From: Collinsella sp. | Lineage (GTDB): Bacteria > Actinomycetota > Coriobacteriia > Coriobacteriales > Coriobacteriaceae | Direction of reading: 5' to 3' | Length of the DNA: 39,376 nt | Assembly: GCA_014871605.1 (NCBI GenBank) | Contig: WGSQ01000001.1 | Coordinates: forward strand, 1 to 39,376 | In this document: positions 25,030 to 33,715 of the stretch, piece by piece | Layout: every line of letters begins with the position of its first letter | How positions within the stretch are numbered: the stretch's first letter is position 1 | The notes under the pieces: generated by a model | Told to the model about the DNA's origin: nothing | Databases searched by the model: none | What the model saw: only the letters and a program-made list of their open reading frames with translations | Made by a program: the position numbers and the translations under genes

Positions 25030-26304
25030 TTAGTCCTCGAGAGCCTTCTCGATGCGGCTCGTGACGCCCTTGAGGTTAAGACCGACGACGTACTGCTTGA
25101 TCGGGCGCTTGATGTGCTCGATCACAAAGCGCTTGCCGTCGATGTCCTGGGCAGCGAGGTTGCGATAGAGCTTCTCGACCTGCTCCTTGACCTCGGGATC
25201 GTTGAACGCATAGTGGCCGGAGACATCTAGGATCTTCAGGCTGAGCTCATCGTCGGCAAGGATGTCATCGACCTGCAGGTTGACGTCGTCGCCAGTCATC
25301 CACTTGCGCCAGCGCTCGGTCTTGATAGCCTTGACCAGCAGCGTGTGATACAGGTCGGAGGGGTCATCGCACAGACCGTTGTCGACCAGGATCTGCTCGG
25401 TGGCGCAGAGCTTGAGGTAGGCGCGGGTCTCCTCGGTGCCATACTGCGGAGCGACGTTGGAGGCGGTCACGTGTGCCGGGATGTGCTCGAGCAGCGTCGC
25501 GTCGTCCAGATAGTCGGCGTTGTGCTCCTTCAGGCCCACGCCATAGCGCTTGGCCATATCGGCAAGCTCGCGGGCGTTCTTGAAGTTGTAGTGACCGACC
25601 TGCTCCGTCCAGCGGGTAAGGGTGCCGGTCTGGCCGACGATAAAGGTGGGCATGGGGCAGCCGCGCTTCTCGAGCTCGGGCTGCAGCTGAGAAATGAACT
25701 CCTCGTACTTATCGGTAGAGGTCAAGCCGCCATTGGTCTCCTCGGTACCGACCTCATAGGCGACCTCGGGCAGGTTATGCTCGCGACGGTACTGCTCAAG
25801 GTAGTCGATAAGATCGATCGTGCGGCGAAGCACCACGTCGAGCGGAATAACCTTGCCGATCTGATAGGGGTCCTTGGTGGGGTCGACCATCAGCAGGTCA
25901 AAGCCCGCCTCCATGTCGGCGACGAAGGACTTGCGGGCGAGCTCCATGGCCTCGTCCTCGGGCAGGTGGGCGTTACGCTCCTCGTCGCGCTGCCACGGAC
26001 CGCCGTGATCGCGGCACAGGTAGTACGGACCGGTGTAACCCACCTCGTCGGCAACCTTCTTGATGTCGGCGGCAAAGCGCGTCTGGTCCCAACCGTTGAC
26101 GTAGCCGGCGCCCATCTCGTCCATATCGACCTGGTTGCGGCTGGCGATAAACATGGGCGGGAAATCCTCGTCCTTGGCAAGCTCGAACACGGCCTGAATC
26201 AGGTTGGGGCTCATGGGGCCAATGCCGACCATGGTTGCGTGATCGCCGCTATCCTGCAGCTTGAGCATGCCCTGAACGGCCTGACGGATGGTGAGGTTGG
26301 ACAT
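25030..26304 (-). CDS. GatZ/KbaZ family protein (tagatose-phosphate epimerase/aldolase subunit-like)
   Basis: Cytoplasmic TIM-barrel-type protein of 424 residues in the GatZ/KbaZ family. It was first named as the non-catalytic subunit of D-tagatose-1,6-bisphosphate aldolase; at least one characterised member is a D-tagatose-6-phosphate 4-epimerase. Segments include MFIASRNQVDMDEMGAGYVNGWDQ, CRDHGGPWQRDEE, DLLMVDPTKDP, YEVGTEETNGG, FIVGQTGTL, LKEHNADYLDD and ASNVAPQYGTEETRAYL. Conserved His, Asp and Glu suggest a metal site. No catalytic GatY/KbaY partner is present, which favours an epimerase-like role. AAGGAG precedes the ATG. It follows EIIBC across a structured gap. Confidence 0.88.
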   Translation of the reverse strand: MSNLTIRQAVQGMLKLQDSGDHATMVGIGPMSPNLIQAVFELAKDEDFPPMFIASRNQVDMDEMGAGYVNGWDQTRFAADIKKVADEVGYTGPYYLCRDHGGPWQRDEERNAHLPEDEAMELARKSFVADMEAGFDLLMVDPTKDPYQIGKVIPLDVVLRRTIDLIDYLEQYRREHNLPEVAYEVGTEETNGGLTSTDKYEEFISQLQPELEKRGCPMPTFIVGQTGTLTRWTEQVGHYNFKNARELADMAKRYGVGLKEHNADYLDDATLLEHIPAHVTASNVAPQYGTEETRAYLKLCATEQILVDNGLCDDPSDLYHTLLVKAIKTERWRKWMTGDDVNLQVDDILADDELSLKILDVSGHYAFNDPEVKEQVEKLYRNLAAQDIDGKRFVIEHIKRPIKQYVVGLNLKGVTSRIEKALED

Positions 26305-26344
26305 TTTGTTCTCCTTCTCCAGAGGATTTTTGACAAAAGTTCCC

Positions 26345-26434
26345 TGGGACCCAGATGTGGGCCCTATCAGTACGGATGGATTTTGTTGTGTAGGGGCGGT
26401 TGTGCGGAGTCAAATCCATCCCTCCGCACAACCG
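26345..26434 (-). ncRNA. candidate pseudoknot/switch RNA element between EIIBC and the gatZ-like gene
   Basis: Stem 1: CGGTTGTGCGGAG (26397-26409) pairs perfectly over 13 bases with 26422-26434. Its loop holds AAATCCATCC (26412-26421), which pairs perfectly over 10 bases with GGATGGATTT at 26374-26383, outside the stem. A third hairpin (26347-26353 with 26358-26364, loop GATG) follows and leads to TTTT before the ribosome site of the gatZ-like gene. The element starts 15 bases after the EIIBC stop. Confidence 0.6.
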
Positions 26435-26448
26435 GAGTCCTTAAAGGT

Positions 26449-27921
26449 TTACTTGGCCTGCTTATCGAGCGTGGGCTTCATGGCAATCAGGATTGCAGCG
26501 GCGACCACGGCGCCAATCACGATGTCCAGGCAGAACAGCGCGACGTTGTTGGTGGCAAGGGCGACGATAAAGCCACCGTGCGGGACGTAGCAGTCGATGC
26601 CCTGGAAGGCGGCAAGTGCCGCACCCACGGCAGAGCCGATGCAAATGCCGGGCAGGGTGTGACCGAGGTCCTTGACCGCGAAGGGGATAGCGCCCTCGGT
26701 AATACCGATGCAGCCCATGAACAGCGCGGAGATGCCCATCTGGCGGTCAGCGTCATCGAACTTGTTCTTGGCGATGAGCGCAGCGAGGCCACAGGCGATC
26801 GGGGGAACGGCGACGGCGACGCGGAACATACCGTTAGGACCGTAGATACCGGAGGCCATGATGGCCATGGTGAAGGTCGAGGCGGTCTTGTTGATGGGGC
26901 CACCCATATCGAACGCGGTCATAACGCCAATGACCAGACCCAGGACAACTGCGGAACCGCCCTGCAGGCTGCCGAGCACGCCGGTGAGCCAGTCCATCAC
27001 AAAGCCAAGCGGCGTGGCCAGGATGTAGATATAGGCCATGCCCAGGACAAGCGAGGTCAGAATCGGGATGATCAGGATGGGCATGATGGTCTGGATGGTG
27101 TTGTTGACCTTCCAGGTCTTCATCCAGCGGACAAAGTAGCCGCAGATGACCGCCATGATCATGGCGCCCAAGAAGCCGGTCGAAACGCTGTTGCCGTTAG
27201 GGGTAACGACTGCGTTATTGACCAGGTAGCCCAGGACAAAACCGGGGGCGAGCGCGGGCTTGCCGGCCATCGAGTAGGAGATGTATGCCGCAAGCACCGG
27301 GATCATCATGGAGATGCCGGCCATGCCGATGGTGTTAAGGCTCACCATCAGCGGGTTCGTAACCTCCATGCCGTTGGCGCCGGCGGTACCGGATGCCAGC
27401 GAGAAGGCAAGAAACACGCCGCCGATAACGACAATGGGGATAAAATAGGAAACGCCGGTATTGAATGCATTGAGCAGCGTCTTGCCAGGATCGGCAAAGA
27501 TAGACTGCTTGGACGCCGGTGTCGGGGCCTGCGGGGCAGCGGAGACGGCCTTCTTCTCTGCCTTGGCCTCGGCCTTGGGCGCGTCAACGGCGCCACCCGT
27601 CGCCTTGATGATCTCAATGGCCTGGTCGATGATCTTTACCGGATCGGCGATTACATCAGAGGTGCCGACCTTCAGGAACTTGCCCTCGGCCATCTTCTGC
27701 TCAAAACGGTCCTCGTTCTCGACACCCACGTCGACGGACTCCAGGACCAGGTCGGCGGAGTCCACGTCTTCCTGCGTGAGCTCATTCTCGATACCCAGGC
27801 CACCCTGAGCCTCGACCTTGCACTCGATGCCACGGGCGGCGCATTCATCCTGAATCGCCTTCTGGGCCATATACGTGTGGGCGATACCCACAGTACAGGC
27901 GGCAACGCCTACGATCTTCAT
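26449..27921 (-). CDS. PTS EIIBC component, fructose family
   Basis: Membrane permease of 490 residues that phosphorylates a sugar as it enters. The N-terminal EIIB domain (1-100) carries the phosphocysteine (Cys9) in VAACTVGIAHTYMAQ, a variant of the usual CPTGIAHT. An Ala/Pro/Lys-rich linker (about 110-140) leads to the EIIC domain with eight to ten membrane helices. EIIC motifs include TAFDMGGPINKTAS, GCIGITEGAIPFAVKD and YVPHGGFIVAL. There is no fused EIIA; that is encoded at the far end of the operon. Sugar specificity is unknown. Start at 27921 with GAGGGA. It is first in the operon and divergent from a LacI regulator, its likely controller. Confidence 0.94.
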   Translation of the reverse strand: MKIVGVAACTVGIAHTYMAQKAIQDECAARGIECKVEAQGGLGIENELTQEDVDSADLVLESVDVGVENEDRFEQKMAEGKFLKVGTSDVIADPVKIIDQAIEIIKATGGAVDAPKAEAKAEKKAVSAAPQAPTPASKQSIFADPGKTLLNAFNTGVSYFIPIVVIGGVFLAFSLASGTAGANGMEVTNPLMVSLNTIGMAGISMMIPVLAAYISYSMAGKPALAPGFVLGYLVNNAVVTPNGNSVSTGFLGAMIMAVICGYFVRWMKTWKVNNTIQTIMPILIIPILTSLVLGMAYIYILATPLGFVMDWLTGVLGSLQGGSAVVLGLVIGVMTAFDMGGPINKTASTFTMAIMASGIYGPNGMFRVAVAVPPIACGLAALIAKNKFDDADRQMGISALFMGCIGITEGAIPFAVKDLGHTLPGICIGSAVGAALAAFQGIDCYVPHGGFIVALATNNVALFCLDIVIGAVVAAAILIAMKPTLDKQAK

Positions 27922-28021
27922 TGCTTCCCTCTTTTCATAGAGTTGCGTGCGCAAGACACCGTTTGCGGAGGCCTCCGGAGCATCCCCTGCCGTTTGGACT
28001 TGCTGTCTTTTCGACAAGAAC

Positions 28022-28114
28022 AATATAGGTGCTCGTTTTTCTTAATGCCAGCTTATTTCGGTAAACGCGCAGGTCAGAGCGTTGGTTATGCGATTTAGTT
28101 ATGCGTTTAACCAA
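28022..28114 (-). promoter_or_regulatory. sugar operon promoter and operator candidates
   Basis: Minus-strand -10 TATATT (28022-28027) and a weak -35 TGGCAT (28045-28050) are spaced by 17 bases. Upstream are the direct repeat GTTATGCG (28085-28092 and 28098-28105) and outer arms TTGGTTA (28083-28089) and TAACCAA (28108-28114). These lie in the gap shared with the divergent LacI gene (27922-28336), which holds no other gene. Confidence 0.45.
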
Positions 28115-28336
28115 AAATGAATCCTGCGATTTTGCCCTCGATTTCAAAAGTCAAGAAGTATTTGATTTTCTCGGTAGACGGCAGATGCGCATGCCGGTCA
28201 CAAATTTCGACCCCACCCGTATGCCGCATTTGTTGCATACTCATATGAAAGGAAAAAGCCGCTCACCGAAGCGTATCCTTCACCAAGACTCAAAGTCATC
28301 ATGTTGGAAAATGCTCATCTGTCGGAAGGAGTCGCT

Positions 28337-29347
28337 GTGGCAAAACAGCGCGTTACGATCGCAGACGTCGCTCGAGAGGCGGGAACCTCGACGGCAAGCG
28401 TCTCGTATTACCTCAACGACAAACGAGAAAAGCTTAGCGAGAAGACGCAGAACAAAATCGCGCGCGTCATTAAGGAACTCGGATACGTTCCCAACGCCCA
28501 AGCGCAGACGCTCACCGGCAAGCAAACCCACGTCATTGCCATCATCATTTTGGATAACACCAACAAATGGGCGGGGCTCGTTCTCAATGGCATGGAGCAG
28601 GTCATGCTCCCCGCGGGCTACCAGACGGTCGTTTGCACGAGCAACTTTAACCCCGAGACCGAGCTCATGTACGTCGACAAGATGCTCTCGCTGGGCGTCG
28701 ATGGCTTTATCATCCAGCCCACGGCAAACTTCAAAGCCGTGCATGACCGCATTAGACGCGCCGGCAAGCCGGTCGTCTTTTTCGATGCGGCCATCTATAG
28801 CCCAGGTACCAGCTGGATCAAAACCAACCTTTACGACGGCGTGTACAACGCCACACAGGCACTCCTCGACGCCGGCTACGAAGATTTCTTTTCCATTGCC
28901 GCCAACATGACCGAAATGCGCACCCGCATGGAGCGTTTTCAGGGGTATGCCGAGGCGCTGGCAGCGAACGGGCAGCTCTACAAAGCGATTCCCATCGATC
29001 ACAACAAGCCGTCAATCAACGAGCTCACCGAATACTTTAAATTCAAGTTCAATCCCGCCAAGCGAACCCTTATCTTCGTGCAAAATCAGTGGGCACTTCC
29101 CCGTGTCTACAAGGCCCTCCAGCCAATGGCCCATCTGCTTCCGCAGCAAATCGGCCTTTTGGGACTCAACTGCGAAGACTGGACTAATCTCACCACACCG
29201 ACCGTCTCCACCATCATCGAGCCCGTCGACCAAGAAGGTCGCGAAGCAGCCGAGATGCTGCTCGCCCTACTTGACGGAAGCAGCGAACCCGGCGAGCAGC
29301 GCATTCTCGAGTGCAAGCTCAACTGGCTCGACTCCACCTCGATCTAG
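28337..29347 (+). CDS. LacI family transcriptional regulator of the sugar operon
   Basis: Regulator of 336 residues with the LacI helix-turn-helix (VTIADVAREAGTSTASVSYYLNDKREKLSEKTQNKIARVI) and hinge (GYVPNAQAQTLTGKQT), then a sugar-binding-protein-like sensor (IIILDNTNKWAGLVLNGMEQ to the C-terminus). A GTG start at 28337 is chosen because GGAAGGAG lies 6 bases before it and the conserved domain begins right after. Divergent position 415 bases from the EIIBC start implies that it controls the PTS-GatZ-TalC-transketolase operon. It is followed by a GGGACA-type hairpin. Confidence 0.92.
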   Translation: MAKQRVTIADVAREAGTSTASVSYYLNDKREKLSEKTQNKIARVIKELGYVPNAQAQTLTGKQTHVIAIIILDNTNKWAGLVLNGMEQVMLPAGYQTVVCTSNFNPETELMYVDKMLSLGVDGFIIQPTANFKAVHDRIRRAGKPVVFFDAAIYSPGTSWIKTNLYDGVYNATQALLDAGYEDFFSIAANMTEMRTRMERFQGYAEALAANGQLYKAIPIDHNKPSINELTEYFKFKFNPAKRTLIFVQNQWALPRVYKALQPMAHLLPQQIGLLGLNCEDWTNLTTPTVSTIIEPVDQEGREAAEMLLALLDGSSEPGEQRILECKLNWLDSTSI

Positions 29348-29352
29348 ACCGC

Positions 29353-29381
29353 GGGACAAATGAATCAGTAGCGTTTGTCTC
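29353..29381. repeat. GGGACA palindromic repeat, copy I
   Basis: GGGACAAA pairs with TTTGTCTC (one wobble) around TGAATCAGTAGCG. A truncated relative, CTCAGTAGATTTTTGGGACA, lies at 37014-37033 after the RumA-type gene. Confidence 0.6.
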
Positions 29382-29413
29382 AAATCTTAAGTATTTGTTC
29401 GACAGAACGGCCC

Positions 29414-29441
29414 TTGCCGGCTCCTGCTAGACTGGTAGATT
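29414..29441 (+). promoter_or_regulatory. nuclease gene promoter
   Basis: -35 TTGCCG (29414-29419) and -10 TAGATT (29436-29441) with a 16-base spacer, 25 bases before the start codon. Confidence 0.45.
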
Positions 29442-29466
29442 CCCAACCGTCCATCCAGGAGCCTCA

Positions 29467-30450
29467 ATGTCGCGCAAGCCCGCCTACAAGCAAATACTTT
29501 CCATCGGCACCACCGTGGTGCTAGGGTTTGCGCTGTTTACGGGATCGCTTGACGGGGCGCCCAAGCTGCTGTCGCCGCAAAGCGATGAGCAAGCGGCGGC
29601 TCTGGCCGAAAAACAAAACGAGAGCCCCAGCCGCACCGACGACGAGGCAGACCTGGTTGCCCGGCTCGAATCGGGAACGGCGAGCTCCCCGGACCCTCAA
29701 AACGGCCAGGACTCTGGCGATGGCTCCGATTCCGCCGCAACCGACACCGATGACGACGTTTCCGCGGACAGTGCCGCCACCCCCATCGACGAGGTCGAAA
29801 ACCCCGACCTCAACCGCGCCCGCGGTGTTTATCTCAGCAGCATTCCCGACTACGCCGGCAACCCCTACGTTGCCCTTCGCGCCGACAGCACGCACCCGCT
29901 CGGCACACCATCATTCACGCTCGATGAATACGATCGTGCCACCGAAGAGGGCTGCTTTAAGAAATTCTCCAAGCTCGACAGCCTTGGCCGCACCCGCAAA
30001 GCGCTCGCCTGCGTGGGCCCCGAATCGCTCGGTCAAGGCAAGCGCGGCGATATCTCGCGTATCCATCCTGCCGGTTGGCACCAGCAGCGCTACGGCTTTA
30101 TTCCAGGCCAGAGCCTCTACAACCGCTGCCACCTTATCGCCTGGTCGCTCTGCGGCGAAAACGCCAATCGCAAGAATCTCCTCACCGGCACGCGCTATCT
30201 CAACGAAACGGGTATGCTGCCGTTTGAAGAGCAGATCCTCGACTACATCCACGACACAGGCAACCATGTGCTCTACCGCGTCACGCCCATGTATAACGAA
30301 GAGGAACTCGTCTGTCGCGGCGTTCGTCTGGAAGCACAATCGATCGAGGACCACGGCAAGACCCTCTGTTTCCATGTGTACTGCTATAACCTGCAGCCGC
30401 ACGTGCAGATCGACTACGCCACCGGCCGCAACCAGGCCTCGGGGGACTAG
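29467..30450 (+). CDS. secreted or surface DNA/RNA non-specific endonuclease
   Basis: Protein of 327 residues. An N-terminal hydrophobic signal or anchor (about residues 9-28) is followed by a low-complexity Asp/Ser/Ala linker (about 38-110) and a DNA/RNA non-specific nuclease domain. The active-site segment YNRCHLIAWSLCGENANRKNLLTGTRYLN (catalytic His222 and the metal-ligand asparagine in ENANRKN) matches the EndA/streptococcal DNase branch. It probably degrades extracellular DNA for nutrients or against DNA traps. AGGAG lies before the ATG at 29467. No adjacent immunity gene is visible. It is monocistronic, with a promoter at 29414-29441. Confidence 0.92.
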   Translation: MSRKPAYKQILSIGTTVVLGFALFTGSLDGAPKLLSPQSDEQAAALAEKQNESPSRTDDEADLVARLESGTASSPDPQNGQDSGDGSDSAATDTDDDVSADSAATPIDEVENPDLNRARGVYLSSIPDYAGNPYVALRADSTHPLGTPSFTLDEYDRATEEGCFKKFSKLDSLGRTRKALACVGPESLGQGKRGDISRIHPAGWHQQRYGFIPGQSLYNRCHLIAWSLCGENANRKNLLTGTRYLNETGMLPFEEQILDYIHDTGNHVLYRVTPMYNEEELVCRGVRLEAQSIEDHGKTLCFHVYCYNLQPHVQIDYATGRNQASGD

Positions 30451-30491
30451 CCCCCAACCGCGACATGAATCGATTTGCAACCCCAGGGATC

Positions 30492-30527
30492 AAAAAGGGC
30501 CGCCCTGGAGCGCCCAGAGCGGCCCTT
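30492..30527 (-). terminator. terminator of the EF-G-like gene
   Basis: AAGGGCCGC (30495-30503) pairs with GCGGCCCTT (30519-30527) and is followed on the minus strand by TTTTT. It lies between convergent genes and may serve both. Confidence 0.85.
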
Positions 30528-30561
30528 GCATCGGCGCGTATGTTACAGGCAACGCCACACG

Positions 30562-32637
30562 TTACTTGGCGCGGCCTTCCTCATAGCGCTCGACCAGCTT
30601 GGCCTGAACGTCATAGGGAACCTGCTCATAGCCAGCGGGCTTCATGGTAAAGTCACCCGTGCCGCGCGTGATAGAGCGCAGGCGCGTCGAGTAATCCGTC
30701 AACTCGGCCAGCGGCGCCTGGGCGATGACCACGGTGTCGCCGCGCTCATCGGTCTCCATGCCCGTCACGCGACCGCGCGATGCCGAGATGTCGCCCATCA
30801 CGGCGCCGGCGTAGCTCTCGGGGATAGTCACCGTGATTTCCTCGATGGGCTCCAGCACCACTGGGTCGGCATCGGCGCATGCCTTGCGCAGGCCGATGCG
30901 AGCCGCCGCGCGGAACGCCATCTCATTGGAGTCGACGCTGTGATACGAGCCGTCGTACACAGCCACGCGAATGCCCGTAAGCGGGTAGCCGGCAATGATG
31001 CCGTCCTTCATGGTCTCCTGGACGCCCTTGTCCACGGCGGGGATGAGCGAACGCGGGATGCGGCCACCCACGACCTCGTCCACAAACTCATAGCCGTCGC
31101 TCGTGCCGTCGGGCCCAATGAGCGGCTCCACGCGCAGCCAGCAGTCGCCGTACTGACCGGCACCGCCTGTCTGCTTCTTGTGGCGGCCCTGGGCACTTGC
31201 CGTGCGGCGGATGGTCTCGCGATACGGAATGCGGATCGGCACGCTCTTGGCCGCGACCTTGGTGCGGTCCTCCAGACGGTTAAGCAGCACCGAGACCTGT
31301 GCCTCGCCTACTGCGGAAATGATGGTCTGACCGGTCTCCTCGTCGCGGTCGATGCTCATGGTCGGATCGGCCTTGCATGCCTTCTCGATAAACGTATAGA
31401 GCTTCTCCTCGTCGCCGCGGTTCTCAGCCTCGATGGCGATACGGTACTGCGAGTTGGGGAACTTGAACGCCGCCGCCTCGACCTTACCGGTAATGGAGAG
31501 CGTGTCGCCCGTCTCGGCAGCCAGCTTGGGCGCCACGATGATGTCGCCGGCATAGGCGTGACCGACCTCGGTCATGTCGCGGCCGCACATCACATACAGA
31601 TGAGCCAAACGGTCGCTCTTGCGCGTACGGGCGTTGACGAGCTCAAGACCCGGCTCAAGCGTGCCCGTCAGCACCTTGATAAAGCTGATACGACCCTGCT
31701 GCGGATCTGCCAGCGTCTTAAATACAAACGCCACCGGACGGTCATCGTCACTCGAGATCTTGAGCGAATCGCCGTCGATGAGCGGCATCTCGCCGTAGTC
31801 GGTCGGCGCGGGGAAGTACGTGGCGATGTCGTCCATCAGCGAGTTGACGCCCTGCTCCTTAATGCAATCGCCCGCAAAGACCGGCACAAAGATGCGCTCG
31901 GCAATTGCCTTCGACAGCAGGCCCTCGAGCTCCTCCTGCGTCAGCGTCTCCTCGCCTTCCAAGTACTTCATCATCAGCTCGTCGTCGGCCTCGGCCACCA
32001 GCTCGCACAGATGGTCGTGGGCCTCCTCGGCCTGGGCACGATACTCCTCGGGGATCTCCGATTCAACGGCCTCGACGCCGTTGCAGTGGCGCGCCTTCAT
32101 GCGCACCAGGTCGATGATGCCGTCAAAGTCCTCGCCCTCGCCCCAGGGAAGGGTCACGGCGCCCAGACGCGTGCCAAAGCGCTCCTGCAGCAGGTCCATC
32201 GTGGTCGCAAAGCTGGCCTCGGAGCGCGACAGGCGGTTTACGAACACCGCACGCGCCAGACGCAGGTCCTCGGCGGCATACCAGAGCTTAACCGTCGTAG
32301 GCTGTGGGCCGGCCTCGGCGTCGACCACAAACAGAGCCGTCTCGCAGACGCTCATCGCGGCAAAGGCGTCGCCGATAAAATCGGGGTAGCACGGGGCATC
32401 GAGCACATTGATGCGTGCGCCCTTCCAGTCGATCGGCGCGATGGTCGTCGAGATGGAAAATGCACGCTTGACCTCTTCGGGGTCATAGTCGAGCGTAGGC
32501 TTGGTGCCGTCGTGGCCGCCCAGGCGGGCGGTCTTGCCGGAAAGGTGGAGCATGGCTTCGGCGAGTGAAGTCTTGCCCACCCCGCCTTGGCCTACGAGCA
32601 CCACGTTCCTTACGTTACCGGTCTTGGGAGCACCCAT
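30562..32637 (-). CDS. EF-G-like GTPase (FusA2 type)
   Basis: Translational GTPase homologue of 691 residues with EF-G domain order. G1 GQGGVGKT (16-23) and the switch threonines 64-65 are intact. G3 is altered to DAPCYPDF (canonical DTPGHVDF), with Cys83 for Gly. G4 reads NRLS (134-137) instead of NKxD, so the base-specifying Asp is missing. Domains II-V follow with VKVLTG-like and ASRGRVTGME segments. Such second EF-G copies occur in many actinobacteria with an unknown, probably ribosome-related role. AAGGAGG fixes the ATG at 32637. It is monocistronic. The 5' gap 32638-32880 shows no gene. Confidence 0.9.
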   Translation of the reverse strand: MGAPKTGNVRNVVLVGQGGVGKTSLAEAMLHLSGKTARLGGHDGTKPTLDYDPEEVKRAFSISTTIAPIDWKGARINVLDAPCYPDFIGDAFAAMSVCETALFVVDAEAGPQPTTVKLWYAAEDLRLARAVFVNRLSRSEASFATTMDLLQERFGTRLGAVTLPWGEGEDFDGIIDLVRMKARHCNGVEAVESEIPEEYRAQAEEAHDHLCELVAEADDELMMKYLEGEETLTQEELEGLLSKAIAERIFVPVFAGDCIKEQGVNSLMDDIATYFPAPTDYGEMPLIDGDSLKISSDDDRPVAFVFKTLADPQQGRISFIKVLTGTLEPGLELVNARTRKSDRLAHLYVMCGRDMTEVGHAYAGDIIVAPKLAAETGDTLSITGKVEAAAFKFPNSQYRIAIEAENRGDEEKLYTFIEKACKADPTMSIDRDEETGQTIISAVGEAQVSVLLNRLEDRTKVAAKSVPIRIPYRETIRRTASAQGRHKKQTGGAGQYGDCWLRVEPLIGPDGTSDGYEFVDEVVGGRIPRSLIPAVDKGVQETMKDGIIAGYPLTGIRVAVYDGSYHSVDSNEMAFRAAARIGLRKACADADPVVLEPIEEITVTIPESYAGAVMGDISASRGRVTGMETDERGDTVVIAQAPLAELTDYSTRLRSITRGTGDFTMKPAGYEQVPYDVQAKLVERYEEGRAK

Positions 32638-32876
32638 GATGACCTCCTTGCAGGGCCGCGCGCAATGCGCGACGCCAACGGGGAGAGTTCGCGGTCGGTG
32701 CCATCCCGGGAGCAGCATGGTCGGCAGCCGAGCCGACTCACCCTCCAAATGTCCTATGCCACCACCCTACCCTCACGGGCGGCTGTCCATGCATACCTTT
32801 CGGCGCACGTATGAATACAGGCGGCGAGAGGAAGAGACAGGCTTGTGAGGCGATTATTGAACCCCGTCGATGTAAA

Positions 32877-32914
32877 CAAAAAGCCGCCACAGACCGTAAG
32901 GCCTGCGGCGGCTT
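32877..32914 (-). terminator. terminator of the amino-acid ABC operon
   Basis: AAGCCGCC (32881-32888) pairs with GGCGGCTT (32907-32914), with extra inner pairs, followed on the minus strand by TTTTTGTTT. Confidence 0.85.
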
Positions 32915-32950
32915 CGCCTCAATTACTAATAGTTGAGTAAATACCTGAGC

Positions 32951-33715
32951 CTACCCCTCGATACGGCTCAAGAACTCACGGGTGCGCTGCCCACGCGGAT
33001 GGTCGATGACCTGCTCGGCAGGACCCTCCTCGACAATGCGGCCGCCATCCATAAAGACCACGCGGTCGGCAACATCGCGCGCAAACTGCATTGCGTGGGT
33101 CACGATCACCATCGTCATATTCTGCGCGGCAAGGTCTTTAATGACACGCAGCACCTCGGCCGTCAGCTCGGGATCGAGTGCCGAGGTCGGCTCGTCAAAG
33201 AACAGGATCTCCGGGTCGAGCGCTAGGGCGCGGGCAATACTCACGCGCTGCTGCTGACCGCCCGAAAGCTCACACGGCACCTTGTTCTCGTTGCCCACAA
33301 GCCCCATCTGAGCAATCAATTCATGCGCACGAGCTTCTGCCTGCTCGCGCGGGCGCTTAAGCACGCGGATCGGCGCGTCGATGATGTTTTTCATCACGGT
33401 ATAGTGCGGAAACAGATTGTAGTTCTGAAACACTAGGCCAAACCGCGAGCGCGCTTGCTTGGGCACATCGCCCTTCGCATAGACCGCGCCCGAACCCGCA
33501 TCCGTCGCAACGGCAAGGTCACCAAACGAGAGTGAGCCTCCGTCGAGTGTCTCGAGCAGCGTGGCACACCGCAGCAGCGTGGACTTGCCGCCACCCGAAG
33601 GTCCGATAATCGCCACGACCTCGCCACGCTTCACCTCAAGCGAGATATCCTTGAGCACCTCATTGCCGCCAAACGCCTTGCGCGCGTTTTCGATTTTCAT
33701 CACTGAGTTAGTCAT
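32951..33715 (-). CDS. polar amino-acid ABC transporter, ATP-binding protein
   Basis: Cytoplasmic ATPase of 254 residues driving amino-acid uptake. Walker A GPSGGGKST, Q-loop VFQNYNLFPHYTV, signature LSGGQQQRVSIARAL, Walker B ILFFDEPTSALDPE and switch VTHAMQFAR all match the GlnQ/HisP group. An insertion (TDAGSGAVYAKGDVPKQ) separates the N-terminal strands. The ATG at 33715 overlaps the permease stop by 8 bases, indicating coupling. It is the last gene of the operon with the permease and binding protein. The exact amino acid is unknown. Confidence 0.94.
   Translation of the reverse strand: MTNSVMKIENARKAFGGNEVLKDISLEVKRGEVVAIIGPSGGGKSTLLRCATLLETLDGGSLSFGDLAVATDAGSGAVYAKGDVPKQARSRFGLVFQNYNLFPHYTVMKNIIDAPIRVLKRPREQAEARAHELIAQMGLVGNENKVPCELSGGQQQRVSIARALALDPEILFFDEPTSALDPELTAEVLRVIKDLAAQNMTMVIVTHAMQFARDVADRVVFMDGGRIVEEGPAEQVIDHPRGQRTREFLSRIEG

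Noticed and set aside
25345..28098. 917-codon open frame antisense to the EIIBC and gatZ-like genes
   Set aside because: It is the complement of two clear protein families and has no conserved motif; long antisense frames are expected in GC-biased codons.
28244..28340. Small ORF starting ATGAAAGG before the LacI regulator
   Set aside because: It runs out of frame across the regulator's GTG start and has no support beyond an ATG near purines.
30475..32568. 697-codon frame antisense to the EF-G-like gene
   Set aside because: It is the complement of a full-length conserved gene with no family motif of its own.
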